NCBI RefSeq assembly: GCF_000244955.1
Contig: NZ_CM001439.1
Location: 901,767-965,766, forward strand
Direction of reading: 5' to 3'
Length of the DNA stretch: 64,000 nt
Source: Saccharomonospora marina XMU15
GTDB taxonomy: Bacteria; Actinomycetota; Actinomycetes; Mycobacteriales; Pseudonocardiaceae
Positions 8,993-16,983 of the stretch are shown piece by piece. Positions within the stretch are counted from its first letter, which is position 1; every line of letters starts with the position of its first letter. The notes below the pieces were generated by a model, which made no database searches, was not told the origin of the DNA, and saw nothing but the letters and a program-made list of their open reading frames with translations. A program made the translations under genes and the position numbers.

Positions 8993-9670
8993 TCACTCCT
9001 GGCCACCTCGCCACAGGTCCACGACGCTCACCCCCACCTCCGCGAGGAGGCGCCTCGTCAGCGGCAGGCTGATCCCGATCACGCTGGAGGGGTCGCCGTC
9101 GACACCTTCGACGAACCAGCCGCCCAGGCCGTCGAGAGTGAACGCACCCGCGACGGCCAGCGGCTCACCCGTCCGCAGGTAGGCGTCGAGTTCCGCCTCG
9201 GTGGGGGAGGCGAACCGCACGGTCGTCGACCGGGTCGCGCTCGCGACGGCGACGGGCTCCCCGCCGCTGACCCGCACCACTGCGTGCCCGGTGAGCAACT
9301 CCCCGGTGCCGCCTGCCATGGCCGCCCAGCGTGCGCGGGCCACCTCAACGGTCGCGGGCTTGCCCACCACCTCGCCGCCGATCGCGAGCATCGAGTCGCA
9401 GCCGACCACGACGGCGTCCTCGGCGTCCTCGGCACCCTCGTCCTCCGGCGCCTGCGGCCCGTGCGTGATGGTCGCGATGTCGCAGGAGCGCGCCACGGCT
9501 TCGGCCTTCGCCATGGCGAGCGCGGTGACCAGTTCGGACGGTGAAGGGTCGGGTAGGCGGGAGGCGACGGTCTCCTCGTCGACGCCGGAAACGATCACAC
9601 TCGGTTCGATGCCCGCCGCGCGCAGCACCGCGAGGCGAGCAGGGGAGGCCGAGGCCAGTACGAAACGCAC
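8993..9670 (-). CDS. maf: Maf-type nucleotide pyrophosphatase
   Basis: Hydrolyses non-canonical or canonical nucleoside triphosphates to monophosphate and pyrophosphate; the family is linked to septum control and nucleotide-pool cleaning. The N-terminal signature VLASASPARLAVLRAAG, the SPSELVTALAMAKAEAVA helix, the VVGCDSMLAIGGEVVGKP motif with its catalytic Asp and Lys, and C-terminal SSVIGISLPL are all present. A GTG at 9670 gives the family's usual start; a TTG 24 bases upstream would add eight residues, and neither has a clear ribosome site. At 225 residues it is slightly long because of an acidic insert (EDEGAEDAEDAV). It lies downstream of accD-accE, the same order as in mycobacteria. 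Confidence 0.93.
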   Translation of the reverse strand: MRFVLASASPARLAVLRAAGIEPSVIVSGVDEETVASRLPDPSPSELVTALAMAKAEAVARSCDIATITHGPQAPEDEGAEDAEDAVVVGCDSMLAIGGEVVGKPATVEVARARWAAMAGGTGELLTGHAVVRVSGGEPVAVASATRSTTVRFASPTEAELDAYLRTGEPLAVAGAFTLDGLGGWFVEGVDGDPSSVIGISLPLTRRLLAEVGVSVVDLWRGGQE

Positions 9671-9712
9671 GCGGCAAAGGCTAGGTGATCGCAACCCGCG
9701 CGCACCGCAGGC

Positions 9713-9976
9713 TCAGCGAAGCAGCCCGGAGGCACGCCAGGCGCCGTGCCCAGGCCGCAGCGGCGTGCGCAGCCGCGCCGCGGGGTCTGCCCACAGCGAG
9801 CGGCGTGCGGGCTTGGCCTCCTGCTCACCCGAGGCGGCCGCGGCGGCGATGACAGCGGTGAGCGCGGCCACCTCCGCGTCGTCGGGATTGCCGCGCACGA
9901 CGCGCAGCAGTGGCCCGGAACGCTCCGGTTGTTCAGACATGGCGGCTTCTCCAGACATGGCGGCTTCTCCAGACAT
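9713..9976 (-). CDS. accE: Acyl-CoA carboxylase epsilon subunit
   Basis: Small accessory subunit that, in mycobacteria and Streptomyces, bridges the alpha and beta subunits of acyl-CoA carboxylase and raises activity. The core LLRVVRGNPDDAEVAALTAVIAAA is the family signature, and it lies 18 bases downstream of the beta-subunit gene. The start is ambiguous. Three in-frame ATG codons at 9976, 9958 and 9940 are carried by an 18-base tandem duplication, and each has its own purine-rich ribosome site. The protein is therefore 87, 81 or 75 residues; 75 is nearest to the family core. The C-terminus (WADPAARLRTPLRPGHGAWRASGL) is also typical. Confidence 0.9.
   Translation of the reverse strand: MSGEAAMSGEAAMSEQPERSGPLLRVVRGNPDDAEVAALTAVIAAAAASGEQEAKPARRSLWADPAARLRTPLRPGHGAWRASGLLR
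9941..9976. repeat. Two 18-bp tandem units containing an SD and start codon of accE
   Basis: Read on the minus strand, the unit ATGTCTGGAGAAGCCGCC occurs at 9976-9959 and 9958-9941, followed at 9940 by a partial third copy beginning ATGTCTGAA. GGAGAAG within each unit sits about eight bases before the next ATG, so every copy supplies both a start codon and a ribosome site for the copy after it. Confidence 0.85.
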
Positions 9977-9994
9977 GGCAGCGGCCTTTCGCCG

Positions 9995-11635
9995 TCACAG
10001 GGGGATGTTGCCGTGCTTCTTCGGCGGCAGCGTCTCGCGCTTGTCCGCGAGCATCCGCAGCGCCCTGGTCACGTAGCCACGGGTGTGCGAGGGCGGGATC
10101 ACGCCGTCGACATAGCCCCGCTCCGCGGCGACGTAGGGATTGCACAGCGTGTCCTCGTACTCCTGGATCAGCCGGGCCCGCAGTTGCTCCACGTCCTCGC
10201 CCGCTTCGGCCGCGTTGGCGATGGTCTTGCGGTGCACGATGTTGGCGGCACCCTGAGCGCCCATCACGGCGATCTGGGCGGTCGGCCACGCGACGTTGAC
10301 GTCCGCGCCGAGATGCTTGGAACCCATCACGTCGTAGGCGCCGCCGTAGGCCTTGCGTGTGATGACGGTGACCAGCGGTACCGTCGCCTCCGCGTAGGCG
10401 TAGATCAGCTTCGCGCCACGCCGGATGATGCCGTTCCACTCCTGGTCGGTGCCGGGCAGGAAGCCCGGAACGTCCACGAAGGTCAGCACGGGCACGTTGA
10501 ACGCGTCGCAGGTACGCACGAACCGGGCGGCCTTCTCCGAGGCGTCGATGTCGAGGCAGCCTGCGAACTGGGTCGGTTGGTTGGCCACGATGCCGACGCT
10601 GTGGCCGTCGACGCGGCCGAACCCGACCAGCACGTTGGGCGCGAACAGTTCGTGCACCTCGAGGAACTCGCCCTCGTCCACGACCCGCTTGATCACCTCG
10701 TGCATGTCGTAGGGCTGGTTCGGCGAGTCGGGGACCAGCGTGTCCAGTTCCAGGTCGGTCTCGGTGACATCGTCCGGGATGGACTCGCCCGTCGGCTCGG
10801 GAGAGTCGAACACCGGCGGTTCGCAGAGATTGTTGGCGGGCAGGAAGGAAAGCAACTCCTTGACGTAGGAGATGGCGTCCTCCTCGTCGCCCGCGAGGTA
10901 GTGCGCGTTGCCGGACTTGGTGTTGTGGGTGCGGCCACCACCGAGGTCCTCGAAGGTCACCTCCTCGCCCGTCACCGTCTTGATGACGTCGGGTCCGGTG
11001 ATGAACATCTGGGAGGTCTGGTCCACCATCACCACGAAGTCGGTGAGCGCGGGTGAGTACACGTGCCCTCCCGCGTTGGCGCCCATGATGAGCGAGATCT
11101 GCGGGACGACACCGGAGGCCTGGGTGTTGCGGCGGAAGATCTCGCCGTACAGGCCGAGCGAGACGACACCTTCCTGGATGCGCGCGCCGCCGCCCTCGTT
11201 GATGCCGATGATCGGCCTGCCCGTCTTGATCGCCAGGTCCATCACCTTGACGATCTTCTCGCCGTACACCTCGCCGAGTGAGCCGCCGAACACGGTGACG
11301 TCCTGGCTGAACACGCACACCGGCCTGCCGTCGACGGTGCCGTACCCGGTGACCACACCGTCGCCGTAGGGACGGTTGGCGTCCTGCCCGAAGTTGGTGG
11401 ATCGGTGCCTGGCCAGCGCGTCGAGTTCGACGAAGGAACCGGGGTCGAGCAGCAGGTCGATGCGCTCACGTGCGGTCTTCTTGCCCCTGGCGTGCTGGCG
11501 CTCCACCGCGCGCGCCGACCCGGCGTGCACCGCCTCGTCGTAGCGCAGGTAGAGGTCGGCGAGCTTACCGGCCGTGGTGTGGATGTCCGGCTCTTCTGCG
11601 GGGGGCGTGCCGATCGGCTCCGTCGCGCTGCTCAT
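9995..11635 (-). CDS. accD5: Acyl-CoA carboxylase beta subunit (propionyl/acetyl-CoA carboxyltransferase)
   Basis: Transfers the carboxyl group from biotin to acetyl- or propionyl-CoA. The 546-residue protein shows the crotonase-like carboxyltransferase fold, with an N-terminal half containing [18 protein letters not shown] and the oxyanion-hole glycines [13 protein letters not shown], and a C-terminal half containing [44 protein letters not shown] and [17 protein letters not shown]. That Asp near residue 450 helps set propionyl preference in characterised relatives, but I cannot decide the substrate from sequence alone. accE and maf follow on the same strand, and birA diverges upstream. The ATG start at 11635 is supported by the standard N-terminus. 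Confidence 0.95.
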   Translation of the reverse strand: MSSATEPIGTPPAEEPDIHTTAGKLADLYLRYDEAVHAGSARAVERQHARGKKTARERIDLLLDPGSFVELDALARHRSTNFGQDANRPYGDGVVTGYGTVDGRPVCVFSQDVTVFGGSLGEVYGEKIVKVMDLAIKTGRPIIGINEGGGARIQEGVVSLGLYGEIFRRNTQASGVVPQISLIMGANAGGHVYSPALTDFVVMVDQTSQMFITGPDVIKTVTGEEVTFEDLGGGRTHNTKSGNAHYLAGDEEDAISYVKELLSFLPANNLCEPPVFDSPEPTGESIPDDVTETDLELDTLVPDSPNQPYDMHEVIKRVVDEGEFLEVHELFAPNVLVGFGRVDGHSVGIVANQPTQFAGCLDIDASEKAARFVRTCDAFNVPVLTFVDVPGFLPGTDQEWNGIIRRGAKLIYAYAEATVPLVTVITRKAYGGAYDVMGSKHLGADVNVAWPTAQIAVMGAQGAANIVHRKTIANAAEAGEDVEQLRARLIQEYEDTLCNPYVAAERGYVDGVIPPSHTRGYVTRALRMLADKRETLPPKKHGNIPL

Positions 11636-11716
11636 GAAACAGCAGCTTAACGACCCTCAGCCGACCGCAGGGGTGTGCCACGTCATAGGGCCCGTCAGGG
11701 TCATAGGCTGGGCAGT

Positions 11717-12541
11717 ATGAAGCGCATCGACGCCGCGCGACTACGTTCCGCGCTGCTGCGGCCCGTCGGTCCCTACGCCGCCATCGACGTGGTCGCCAGC
11801 ACCGGCTCCACCAACGCCGATCTTCGAGATGCGGTGGTGGAGGGCGCGGACGACCGCACGGTGCTCATCGCAGAGGAGCAGACCGCGGGCGCGGGCCGAA
11901 GGGGCCGAACCTGGGTCTCCCCGCCCGGCGCGGGGGTGTATCTGAGCGTGCTGCTGCGGCCGGGCGAGGTGCCGCTGCCCGCGCTCGGCTCGCTGGCGGC
12001 CGTCGCGGGGCTCGCCCTCGTCGACACCGCGCGGGAGCTGGGTGTCGACGCGGTGCTCAAGTGGCCCAACGACATGCTGGCCGGGGCAGAGCCCGCCAAG
12101 TGCGCCGGTGTGCTGGCCGAGGCGGTGGCCTGCGACGAGCAGGCCGTCGTGCTCGGCATCGGGGTGAACGTGTCGCCGATGCGCGAGCCGGTGCGGCCGG
12201 GGCCGGGCGCGCTGCGCGCGACCTCGCTCGCCGAGGAGGGCGCATCCACCTCCGACCGCACCGAGGTGGCCCGGCTGCTGCTGGGCCACCTGCACGAACG
12301 CGAACAGCGTTGGCGGGCCGCCTGCGGCGATCTGCGGGCAGCCGGGCTGCTTGAGGAGTACCGGTCGCGCTGCGCGACGCTGGGGATGCAGGTGAAGGTC
12401 CTCGTGGCGGGTGGCTCGGCCAAGATCGGCGAGGCGCTCGACGTGGACTCCGACGCGGCACTCATCGTCCGGACCGCAGACGGGCAGCGCCACACGATCT
12501 TCGCAGGTGATGTCGTCCATCTACGGCCGAGCCACGCCTGA
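11717..12541 (+). CDS. birA: Biotin--[acetyl-CoA-carboxylase] ligase
   Basis: Activates biotin with ATP and attaches it to the Lys of the carrier domain, here presumably the alpha subunit encoded at 6331-8106. The 274-residue protein has the catalytic-domain motifs STGSTNADL, the biotin-binding loop GAGRRGRTWVSPPGAG, KWPNDML with its catalytic Lys, and a small C-terminal SH3-like domain. It begins directly with the catalytic domain, so it lacks the DNA-binding head of E. coli BirA and should not act as a repressor. The ATG at 11717 was chosen; a longer in-frame start lacks homology. The short gap to accD contains two direct copies of GTCATAGG at 11682 and 11700, which could be promoter elements. 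Confidence 0.93.
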   Translation: MKRIDAARLRSALLRPVGPYAAIDVVASTGSTNADLRDAVVEGADDRTVLIAEEQTAGAGRRGRTWVSPPGAGVYLSVLLRPGEVPLPALGSLAAVAGLALVDTARELGVDAVLKWPNDMLAGAEPAKCAGVLAEAVACDEQAVVLGIGVNVSPMREPVRPGPGALRATSLAEEGASTSDRTEVARLLLGHLHEREQRWRAACGDLRAAGLLEEYRSRCATLGMQVKVLVAGGSAKIGEALDVDSDAALIVRTADGQRHTIFAGDVVHLRPSHA

Positions 12542-12594
12542 ACCCGGCGACGACGCGGTACGGTGACTGCCACGCCGAACATGAGCCCTCGGGG

Positions 12595-13146
12595 GTGTCG
12601 AAGGTGCCTTATCCAGACGATTTGCTCAGTGAGGGTGAGCACGTCGTAACGCACAAGCATCCGCACTTCAAGATGTTGATCCTGCCGGTGCTGGTGCTGG
12701 CGGGAACGCTGGGAGCCGGGGTGTGGCTCGCGCTGTGGGCCCGCGGTCTGGACGCGCCGTGGGACATGGTCACGCTCATCGCGGTCGGTGCGGTGGCTGT
12801 GTTGCTGGTGGTGTGGTTGTTCCTCGTGCCGTTCGTGCGCTGGCGCACCACGCACTTCATCGTCACCACCGACCGTGTGATCGCGCGCGAGGGCGTTGTC
12901 AAGCGCACCGGCATCGACATTCCCATGGCCAGGATCAACAGCGTTCGTTTCGAGCACGGGCTCGTCGATCGGGTTTTCGGCTGCGGCACCCTGATCATCG
13001 AATCCGCCTCGGAGGAGCCGCTGACCTTCGACGACATTCCCGGTGTCGAGAAGGTGCACACGATGATCTACCGGCAGGTCAACGACAACCCCTACGACGA
13101 CTTCGACGCGGGCACCGGTAGGCAGGAGCGTCATGGGCACGCGTGA
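12595..13146 (+). CDS. PH-domain (DUF304-type) membrane protein
   Basis: A 183-residue membrane protein with two hydrophobic helices (about 27-49 and 57-80), followed by a bacterial PH-like domain: TTHFIVTTDRVIAREGVVKRTGIDIPMARINSVRFEHG and FGCGTLIIESASEEP are characteristic of the bPH2/YdbS-YdbT group. Such proteins are widespread, but their role is unsettled. In mycobacteria a close equivalent lies beside birA, as it does here. A GTG start at 12595 is used; an in-frame GTG nine bases on is also possible. The last 14 bases overlap the lyase gene that follows, so the two are probably cotranscribed. Confidence 0.85.
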   Translation: MSKVPYPDDLLSEGEHVVTHKHPHFKMLILPVLVLAGTLGAGVWLALWARGLDAPWDMVTLIAVGAVAVLLVVWLFLVPFVRWRTTHFIVTTDRVIAREGVVKRTGIDIPMARINSVRFEHGLVDRVFGCGTLIIESASEEPLTFDDIPGVEKVHTMIYRQVNDNPYDDFDAGTGRQERHGHA

Positions 13147-14077
13147 GCTCGGGTTGCCCGAGCGGGTCGGACCGCTACCGGGCATGCCCCCTCGGGTCAC
13201 CATCTGGGAGGTCGGGCCTCGGGACGGCCTGCAGAACGAGGCAACCACCGTGCCCGTCGAGGTGAAGCTGGAGTTCCTCGATCGGCTCGCCGCCGCGGGA
13301 CTCACGACACTGGAGGCCACGAGCTTCGTCCATCCGAAATGGGTTCCGCAGCTGGCCGACGCCGAGGAACTGCTCGAGCGGCTGCGGCCGGTGGCCGGGG
13401 TCCGCTATCCGGTGCTGGTGCCCAACGAGCGGGGACTGGACCGTGCGCTCGCCGCGGGCGTGCGCCACATCGCGGTGTTCGCCAGCGCCACGCAGGCCTT
13501 TGCCGAGCGCAACCTCAATCGCGGCTTCGACGAGCAGTTCGCGATGTTCGAGCCGGTCGTGTCGCGGGCGAGACGCGAGGGCGTCGAGGTGCGCGGCTAC
13601 CTGTCGATGTGTTTCGGCGACCCGTGGGAGGGCGTGGTCGATCCCGCGCAGGTGGTTCGTGCGGGCCGGAACCTGCTCGACCTCGGCTGCACGCAACTGT
13701 CGCTCGGCGACACCATCGGCGTCGCGACCCCCGCCGGGGTCGAACGGTTGGTCACGGCTTTCACCTCGGCGGGAACCGCCGTCGCCGAACTCGCCGTGCA
13801 CTTTCACGACACCTACGGTCAGGCGCTGGCCAACACCCTCGCGGCGCTGCGACTCGGTGTGTCTACTGTGGATTCCTCGGCGGGTGGGTTGGGAGGCTGC
13901 CCCTACGCGGAGTCGGCCACGGGCAACCTCGCCACCGAAGACCTGGTGTGGTTGCTCGACGGGCTCGGGATCGACCACGGTGTCGAGCTGGACGCGCTCG
14001 TCGCGACCAGCACGTGGCTGGCACAGCGGCTCGGCAGGCCGAGTCCGTCACGGGTGGTGCGAGCGCTCGGCGGTTGA
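13133..14077 (+). CDS. Hydroxymethylglutaryl-CoA lyase-type enzyme
   Basis: Predicted to cleave HMG-CoA to acetoacetate and acetyl-CoA, the last step of leucine breakdown. A TIM-barrel protein of 314 residues with the opening signature VTIWEVGPRDGLQNE (metal and substrate Asp/Arg), the metal-binding HFHDTYGQAL and the catalytic-cysteine loop GLGGCPYAESATGNLATED near the C-terminus, almost identical to known HMG-CoA lyases. The usual mitochondrial-type KGATGN is AESATGN here, a common bacterial form. The ATG at 13133 overlaps the preceding gene by 14 bases. No other leucine-catabolism gene is in the window. Confidence 0.9.
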   Translation: MGTRELGLPERVGPLPGMPPRVTIWEVGPRDGLQNEATTVPVEVKLEFLDRLAAAGLTTLEATSFVHPKWVPQLADAEELLERLRPVAGVRYPVLVPNERGLDRALAAGVRHIAVFASATQAFAERNLNRGFDEQFAMFEPVVSRARREGVEVRGYLSMCFGDPWEGVVDPAQVVRAGRNLLDLGCTQLSLGDTIGVATPAGVERLVTAFTSAGTAVAELAVHFHDTYGQALANTLAALRLGVSTVDSSAGGLGGCPYAESATGNLATEDLVWLLDGLGIDHGVELDALVATSTWLAQRLGRPSPSRVVRALGG

Positions 14078-14111
14078 GGCGGGTTCATGCGCTTCGCGGG
14101 GAGCCGACGGC

Positions 14112-14582
14112 TCACTCCTCGGCAAGGACGCTTTCGTCCACCAGACCGCGCAGCCGCTCATTGGCCTGCTCGAGCACCGCGATCGTGATGTCGCGCTGCT
14201 GCGCGCTCACCCCTCCCATTGCCTGCTCGGCGAGTTCGGACCACGCGCGTTCGATGCTCGGGATCAGCTTGTGCCCGGCCGCCGTGACCACGATGCGTAC
14301 CTGCCGCCGATCCGTCGCCACCGGTTCACGGCGAAACCACCCGCCGCTCTCCAGCCGAGCGAGGCTGCGGGTCGCGGTCGGCGGTTCGATACCCACCCGT
14401 GCCGCCAGTTCCGAGACCGTCATGCCTTCTGGCTGCTGGGCCAGCAGCCACAGCAGCACGTCCTGCCCCGGGTGCAGGCCGAGTTCCGCGAGTTTGCGCG
14501 CCTTCGCGGCGCGGTAAAGCTTGCTCGTCTTGTTCAGCGCCCGGTTGATGCGCATTGAATCGCTTGCGTCCACGGCCGCCAT
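14112..14582 (-). CDS. MarR-family transcriptional regulator
   Basis: A dimeric winged-helix DNA-binding protein of about 156 residues. The helix-turn-helix and wing are visible in GMTVSELAARVGIEPPTATRSLARLESGGWFRRE followed by the classic wing DRRQVRIVVTAAG. The N-terminal (SMRINRALNKTSKLYRAAKARKLAELGLHPGQDVLLWLL) and C-terminal helices form the dimer interface. I start it at the ATG at 14582; the frame is open 19 codons further, but that stretch would run through the shared control region. It is divergent from an SDR gene across 56 bases, the arrangement in which MarR proteins usually repress both themselves and the neighbour. The ligand is unknown. Confidence 0.9.
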   Translation of the reverse strand: MAAVDASDSMRINRALNKTSKLYRAAKARKLAELGLHPGQDVLLWLLAQQPEGMTVSELAARVGIEPPTATRSLARLESGGWFRREPVATDRRQVRIVVTAAGHKLIPSIERAWSELAEQAMGGVSAQQRDITIAVLEQANERLRGLVDESVLAEE

Positions 14583-14583
14583 C

Positions 14584-14624
14584 CTATAGTTGTATAGTCG
14601 GCTAATAGATGTCCGGCTAACTAT
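14584..14624. promoter_or_regulatory. Candidate MarR operator region
   Basis: The 56 bases between the MarR and SDR starts are unusually AT-rich for this genome. They contain the palindrome CTATAG at 14584-14589, an inverted pair ATAGTT (14586-14591) and AACTAT (14619-14624), and the direct repeat CGGCTAA near 14600 and 14615. This is where an autoregulatory MarR dimer would be expected to bind. The exact site is not resolved by eye. Confidence 0.45.
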
Positions 14625-14638
14625 CAGGCGGGGGAGCA

Positions 14639-15397
14639 ATGGATCTCGGGATCGACGGTCGAGTGGTGCTGGTCACCGGGGCGTCCGGCGCCATCGGCGG
14701 CGCCGTTTCGAAGACGTTCGCGGCCGAGGGCGCGAGGGTGGCCGCGGGCTGGCACGGCAACGAGGCGGGGGCGCGCAGCCTGATCGACTCGATCACACAG
14801 TCAGGCGGCAAGGCCATGGCGGTACGGATCGACCAGCGCGACCAGGAGTCGGTAGCGGCCGCGGTAGGCCAGGTGGAACGCGAGTTCGGCGAGGTCGCGA
14901 TCCTGGTCGCGAACGCGGTTTCCTGGCCGACGACGATGACCGACACCTGGGAGAGCCTGACCGACGGCCTCACCGCGAACGCGGCAGGGACGATGGCCGT
15001 GATCGAGGCCGTGCTTCCCGGCATGCGGCAGGCGGGCTGGGGCAGGGTGGTGCTGATCTCGACCGACATCGTCGAGCAGCCGATGGCCGCGGGGGTGGCC
15101 TACCCCGCCGCCAAGGGCGCGCTGGAGACGGCCACCAAGGTGCTGGCGGTCAGGGAAGCCCGGCACGGCATTCTCACCAACGTCGTGCGACCGGGCTTCA
15201 CCCTGACCGAGCGGGCGCTGACCACCCCCGGATTCGGGCAGGAGGCTGTCGACGCCGAGGCGGCGAAGACGCCGACGCGCCGCATCTGCACGCCGCGAGA
15301 CGTCGCCTCAGCGGTCGCGTATTTCGGTTCGGCCGCGAACGGGCACGCCAACGGCGAGGTCCTCTCCGTGGCGGGCGGTCGGCACCTGACGCGCTGA
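14639..15397 (+). CDS. Short-chain dehydrogenase/reductase (SDR)
   Basis: NAD(P)-dependent oxidoreductase of 252 residues. The cofactor motif TGASGAIGG is at about residues 14-22, the structural NAG motif is altered to ANAVS, the catalytic Tyr and Lys are in YPAAK, and the family Ser is in LISTD. The C-terminal NVVRPGFTLTERAL and SVAGGRHL are typical of the FabG-like classical group. A good ribosome site (GGGGAG) precedes the ATG at 14639. It is divergent from a MarR regulator and is probably its target. The substrate cannot be inferred; FabG-type names would be over-interpretation because the usual NNAG is not conserved. Confidence 0.88.
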   Translation: MDLGIDGRVVLVTGASGAIGGAVSKTFAAEGARVAAGWHGNEAGARSLIDSITQSGGKAMAVRIDQRDQESVAAAVGQVEREFGEVAILVANAVSWPTTMTDTWESLTDGLTANAAGTMAVIEAVLPGMRQAGWGRVVLISTDIVEQPMAAGVAYPAAKGALETATKVLAVREARHGILTNVVRPGFTLTERALTTPGFGQEAVDAEAAKTPTRRICTPRDVASAVAYFGSAANGHANGEVLSVAGGRHLTR

Positions 15398-16201
15398 AGA
15401 CGTGATGCGTGGTGTCGGCTGACGATCGCCGGGCCGGCACGGTCGGCATCGTGCGGCTCACCCGTGCCGACCGGACCTTCGTCATCACCCCGGCTGTACT
15501 CGTGGCGCTGGCGTCGGGGAAGTCGCCACCGGCTATCACTGGCTCAGCTCCACGCGGCGCGAGGTGAAGGACCGGCGAGACCTGCTTACCCTCACCGCCT
15601 TTGCCGCCATCGGAAATCGACAGGCTCCAGGCGCGCCCGGCGCGGCGCGCATGGAGGAGGGCGCCACCGCGGCAGGCTGTGAATTCAGCTTCGGCGTTCG
15701 CTACCGCACCCGGACCGGAAGTCGGCGACGGGCGGCTGATCCACTACGAGATGCACCGCGTCGAGGACGGCAACCGTTTCGAAGCCATCGCCGGGTGTGT
15801 TGCCACCGCCGTCGCGGACCTGCGACGCCGTAGGGCAGGCGCAGACACCGGCGATCGCCTACGCCACCGGCAACAGCGATCCGGCGCTCGGGCTCTACCG
15901 CGATCTCGGTGAGCTCGTCGGCAGTGTCTCCTGGCATCCGCGCCACGTCGACTCCCGGCTGCTACGGCACGTCATGGACCACACTCACCCTCCGGCGGAG
16001 GGCAGCTGCTGAAGTTGTCGCGCCCGCCTGGCTACCGCACCGATCGCCTCCCGACCTTGCCGCGGGGCGGACCGCAGACCCGCGGCGGCCGCATCACGTG
16101 ATCACAACGACTGCGGTTGCGAACGGAACCGAGGGGGAAGAAGCTGCGTCAAAGACCATCGCCGACTGCTGTACACGACCTTCGGACGTCGGGAGAGCGC
16201 C
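15398..16201. other. Stretch of about 800 bases without an intact gene; probable decayed coding sequence
   Basis: No open frame here has a sensible start, length and codon pattern. Fragments in different forward frames look like pieces of protein: about 15409-15560 (AGTVGIVRLTRADRTFVI), about 15700-15830 (DGRLIHYEMHRVEDGNRFE) and about 15840-16012 (AYATGNSDPALGLYRDLGE, recalling the N-x2-A-x3-LY-x2-LG end of GNAT acetyltransferases). This suggests one or more genes broken by frameshifts. Near 16093-16102 lies the palindrome ATCACGTGAT, and the final bases hold the promoter region and ribosome site of the toxin operon. Decay is inferred, not proven. Confidence 0.35.
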
Positions 16202-16645
16202 GTGACCGAGTATCGCGCGCAGGTGGACGAGTTGCTCGCCGACTATCACCGCAGCAGGGAGCAACTGAGCACGGTGCAACGTGACCTCGCCGCGGTCACC
16301 GCCTCGGTGAGCAGCGACGACGGGCTCGTCACAGCGGTCGTGGGTGCTCGTGGCGCGCTGACAGACCTGCTGATCGCCGACGACGCCTACGACCGGTACC
16401 GCCCCGCGGAGTTGGCGGCACAGATCGTGCGGCTGGCGGGGGAGGCGACAGTCAGGGCGTTCTCCCGCGCGGCGGATGTACTCGCCCCCGCGCTGCCTTC
16501 GGGCACCGACCCGCAGGCGCTGCTACTCGGTACGGCCGATCTCACCGAGGACGACATCGCCGAGGACGGCCCGCAGGAAGAGGACGAGGCCAGTTTCGAG
16601 GATCAGAACTGGCTCGACGACGGCGAATGGTCGGGATCGCGATGA
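16202..16645 (+). CDS. YbaB/EbfC-like small protein of the toxin operon
   Basis: A 147-residue acidic protein whose first 100 residues (TEYRAQVDELLADYHRSREQLSTVQRDLAAVTASVSS, then a strand LVTAVVGARGALTDLLI) match the YbaB/EbfC-type fold seen in actinobacterial type VII secretion and toxin operons: a coiled-coil helix, a beta-hairpin and a second helix. The C-terminal 35 residues are almost all Asp, Glu and Ser with a single Trp pair near the end. YbaB proteins bind nucleoid DNA; those in toxin operons have no settled role. The GTG at 16202 follows GGGAGAG. Its stop overlaps the next start as ATGA, so it is cotranscribed with the WXG100-like protein and the toxin. Confidence 0.8.
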   Translation: MTEYRAQVDELLADYHRSREQLSTVQRDLAAVTASVSSDDGLVTAVVGARGALTDLLIADDAYDRYRPAELAAQIVRLAGEATVRAFSRAADVLAPALPSGTDPQALLLGTADLTEDDIAEDGPQEEDEASFEDQNWLDDGEWSGSR

Positions 16646-16974
16646 ACGGTGGTGCGGCGGGTTTCGGGGTCGATCCTCAGCGGCTGCTGTCGCACGCGGC
16701 CGAGCTGGACGCGCTGTCGGAAAGGGCACGCCTGCTGGTGGCCGAACTGCGCGACGCGCTGAGCGAGTCGGGGCAGCCGTGGGGGGCTGACGAGGTCGGG
16801 CGCAGCTTCTCCCTGGCTCACGCCGGGCCCGCCGACGAGGTGCTGCGCTCGCTCGAGGCGTTGCCAGGCAGGCTCGGTGACGTCGCGGCGAGCTTCTCCC
16901 AAGCCGCTTCGGCCTACCGGGGCGCCGACGAGGAAGCGGCGGACGGCATCGGTGGCATCGGGTCGGTCGGCTAG
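16642..16974 (+). CDS. WXG100-like secretion partner
   Basis: A 110-residue helical protein of WXG100 (ESAT-6-like) size and pattern. One long helix (VDPQRLLSHAAELDALSERARLLVAELRDAL), a turn with a Trp-Gly pair (SGQPWGADEVG) and a second long helix (SLAHAGPADEVLRSLEALPGRLGDVAASFSQAASAYRGADEEAA) ending in a tail with a Y-x3-D/E-like element, YRGADE. This resembles the YxxxD/E secretion signal of type VII substrates. I chose the ATG at 16642 because it overlaps the upstream stop as ATGA; an in-frame ATG 15 bases earlier is also open. It probably partners the N-terminus of the toxin encoded next. No ESX core gene is within the window. Confidence 0.8.
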   Translation: MNGGAAGFGVDPQRLLSHAAELDALSERARLLVAELRDALSESGQPWGADEVGRSFSLAHAGPADEVLRSLEALPGRLGDVAASFSQAASAYRGADEEAADGIGGIGSVG

Positions 16975-16983
16975 GGAGCGAGC

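Noticed and set aside
11682..11707. Direct repeats GTCATAGG between accD and birA as BirA operator
   Set aside because: The BirA here has no DNA-binding domain, so it cannot be the classical repressor; kept only as a remark under birA.
14101..14113. Hairpin GAGCC-GAC-GGCTC as terminator between the lyase and MarR genes
   Set aside because: A stem of five bases with a three-base loop is too weak and overlaps the MarR gene end.
16093..16102. Palindrome ATCACGTGAT as regulator site of the toxin operon
   Set aside because: A single ten-base palindrome with no regulator gene nearby; it can occur by chance and is not reported as a site.
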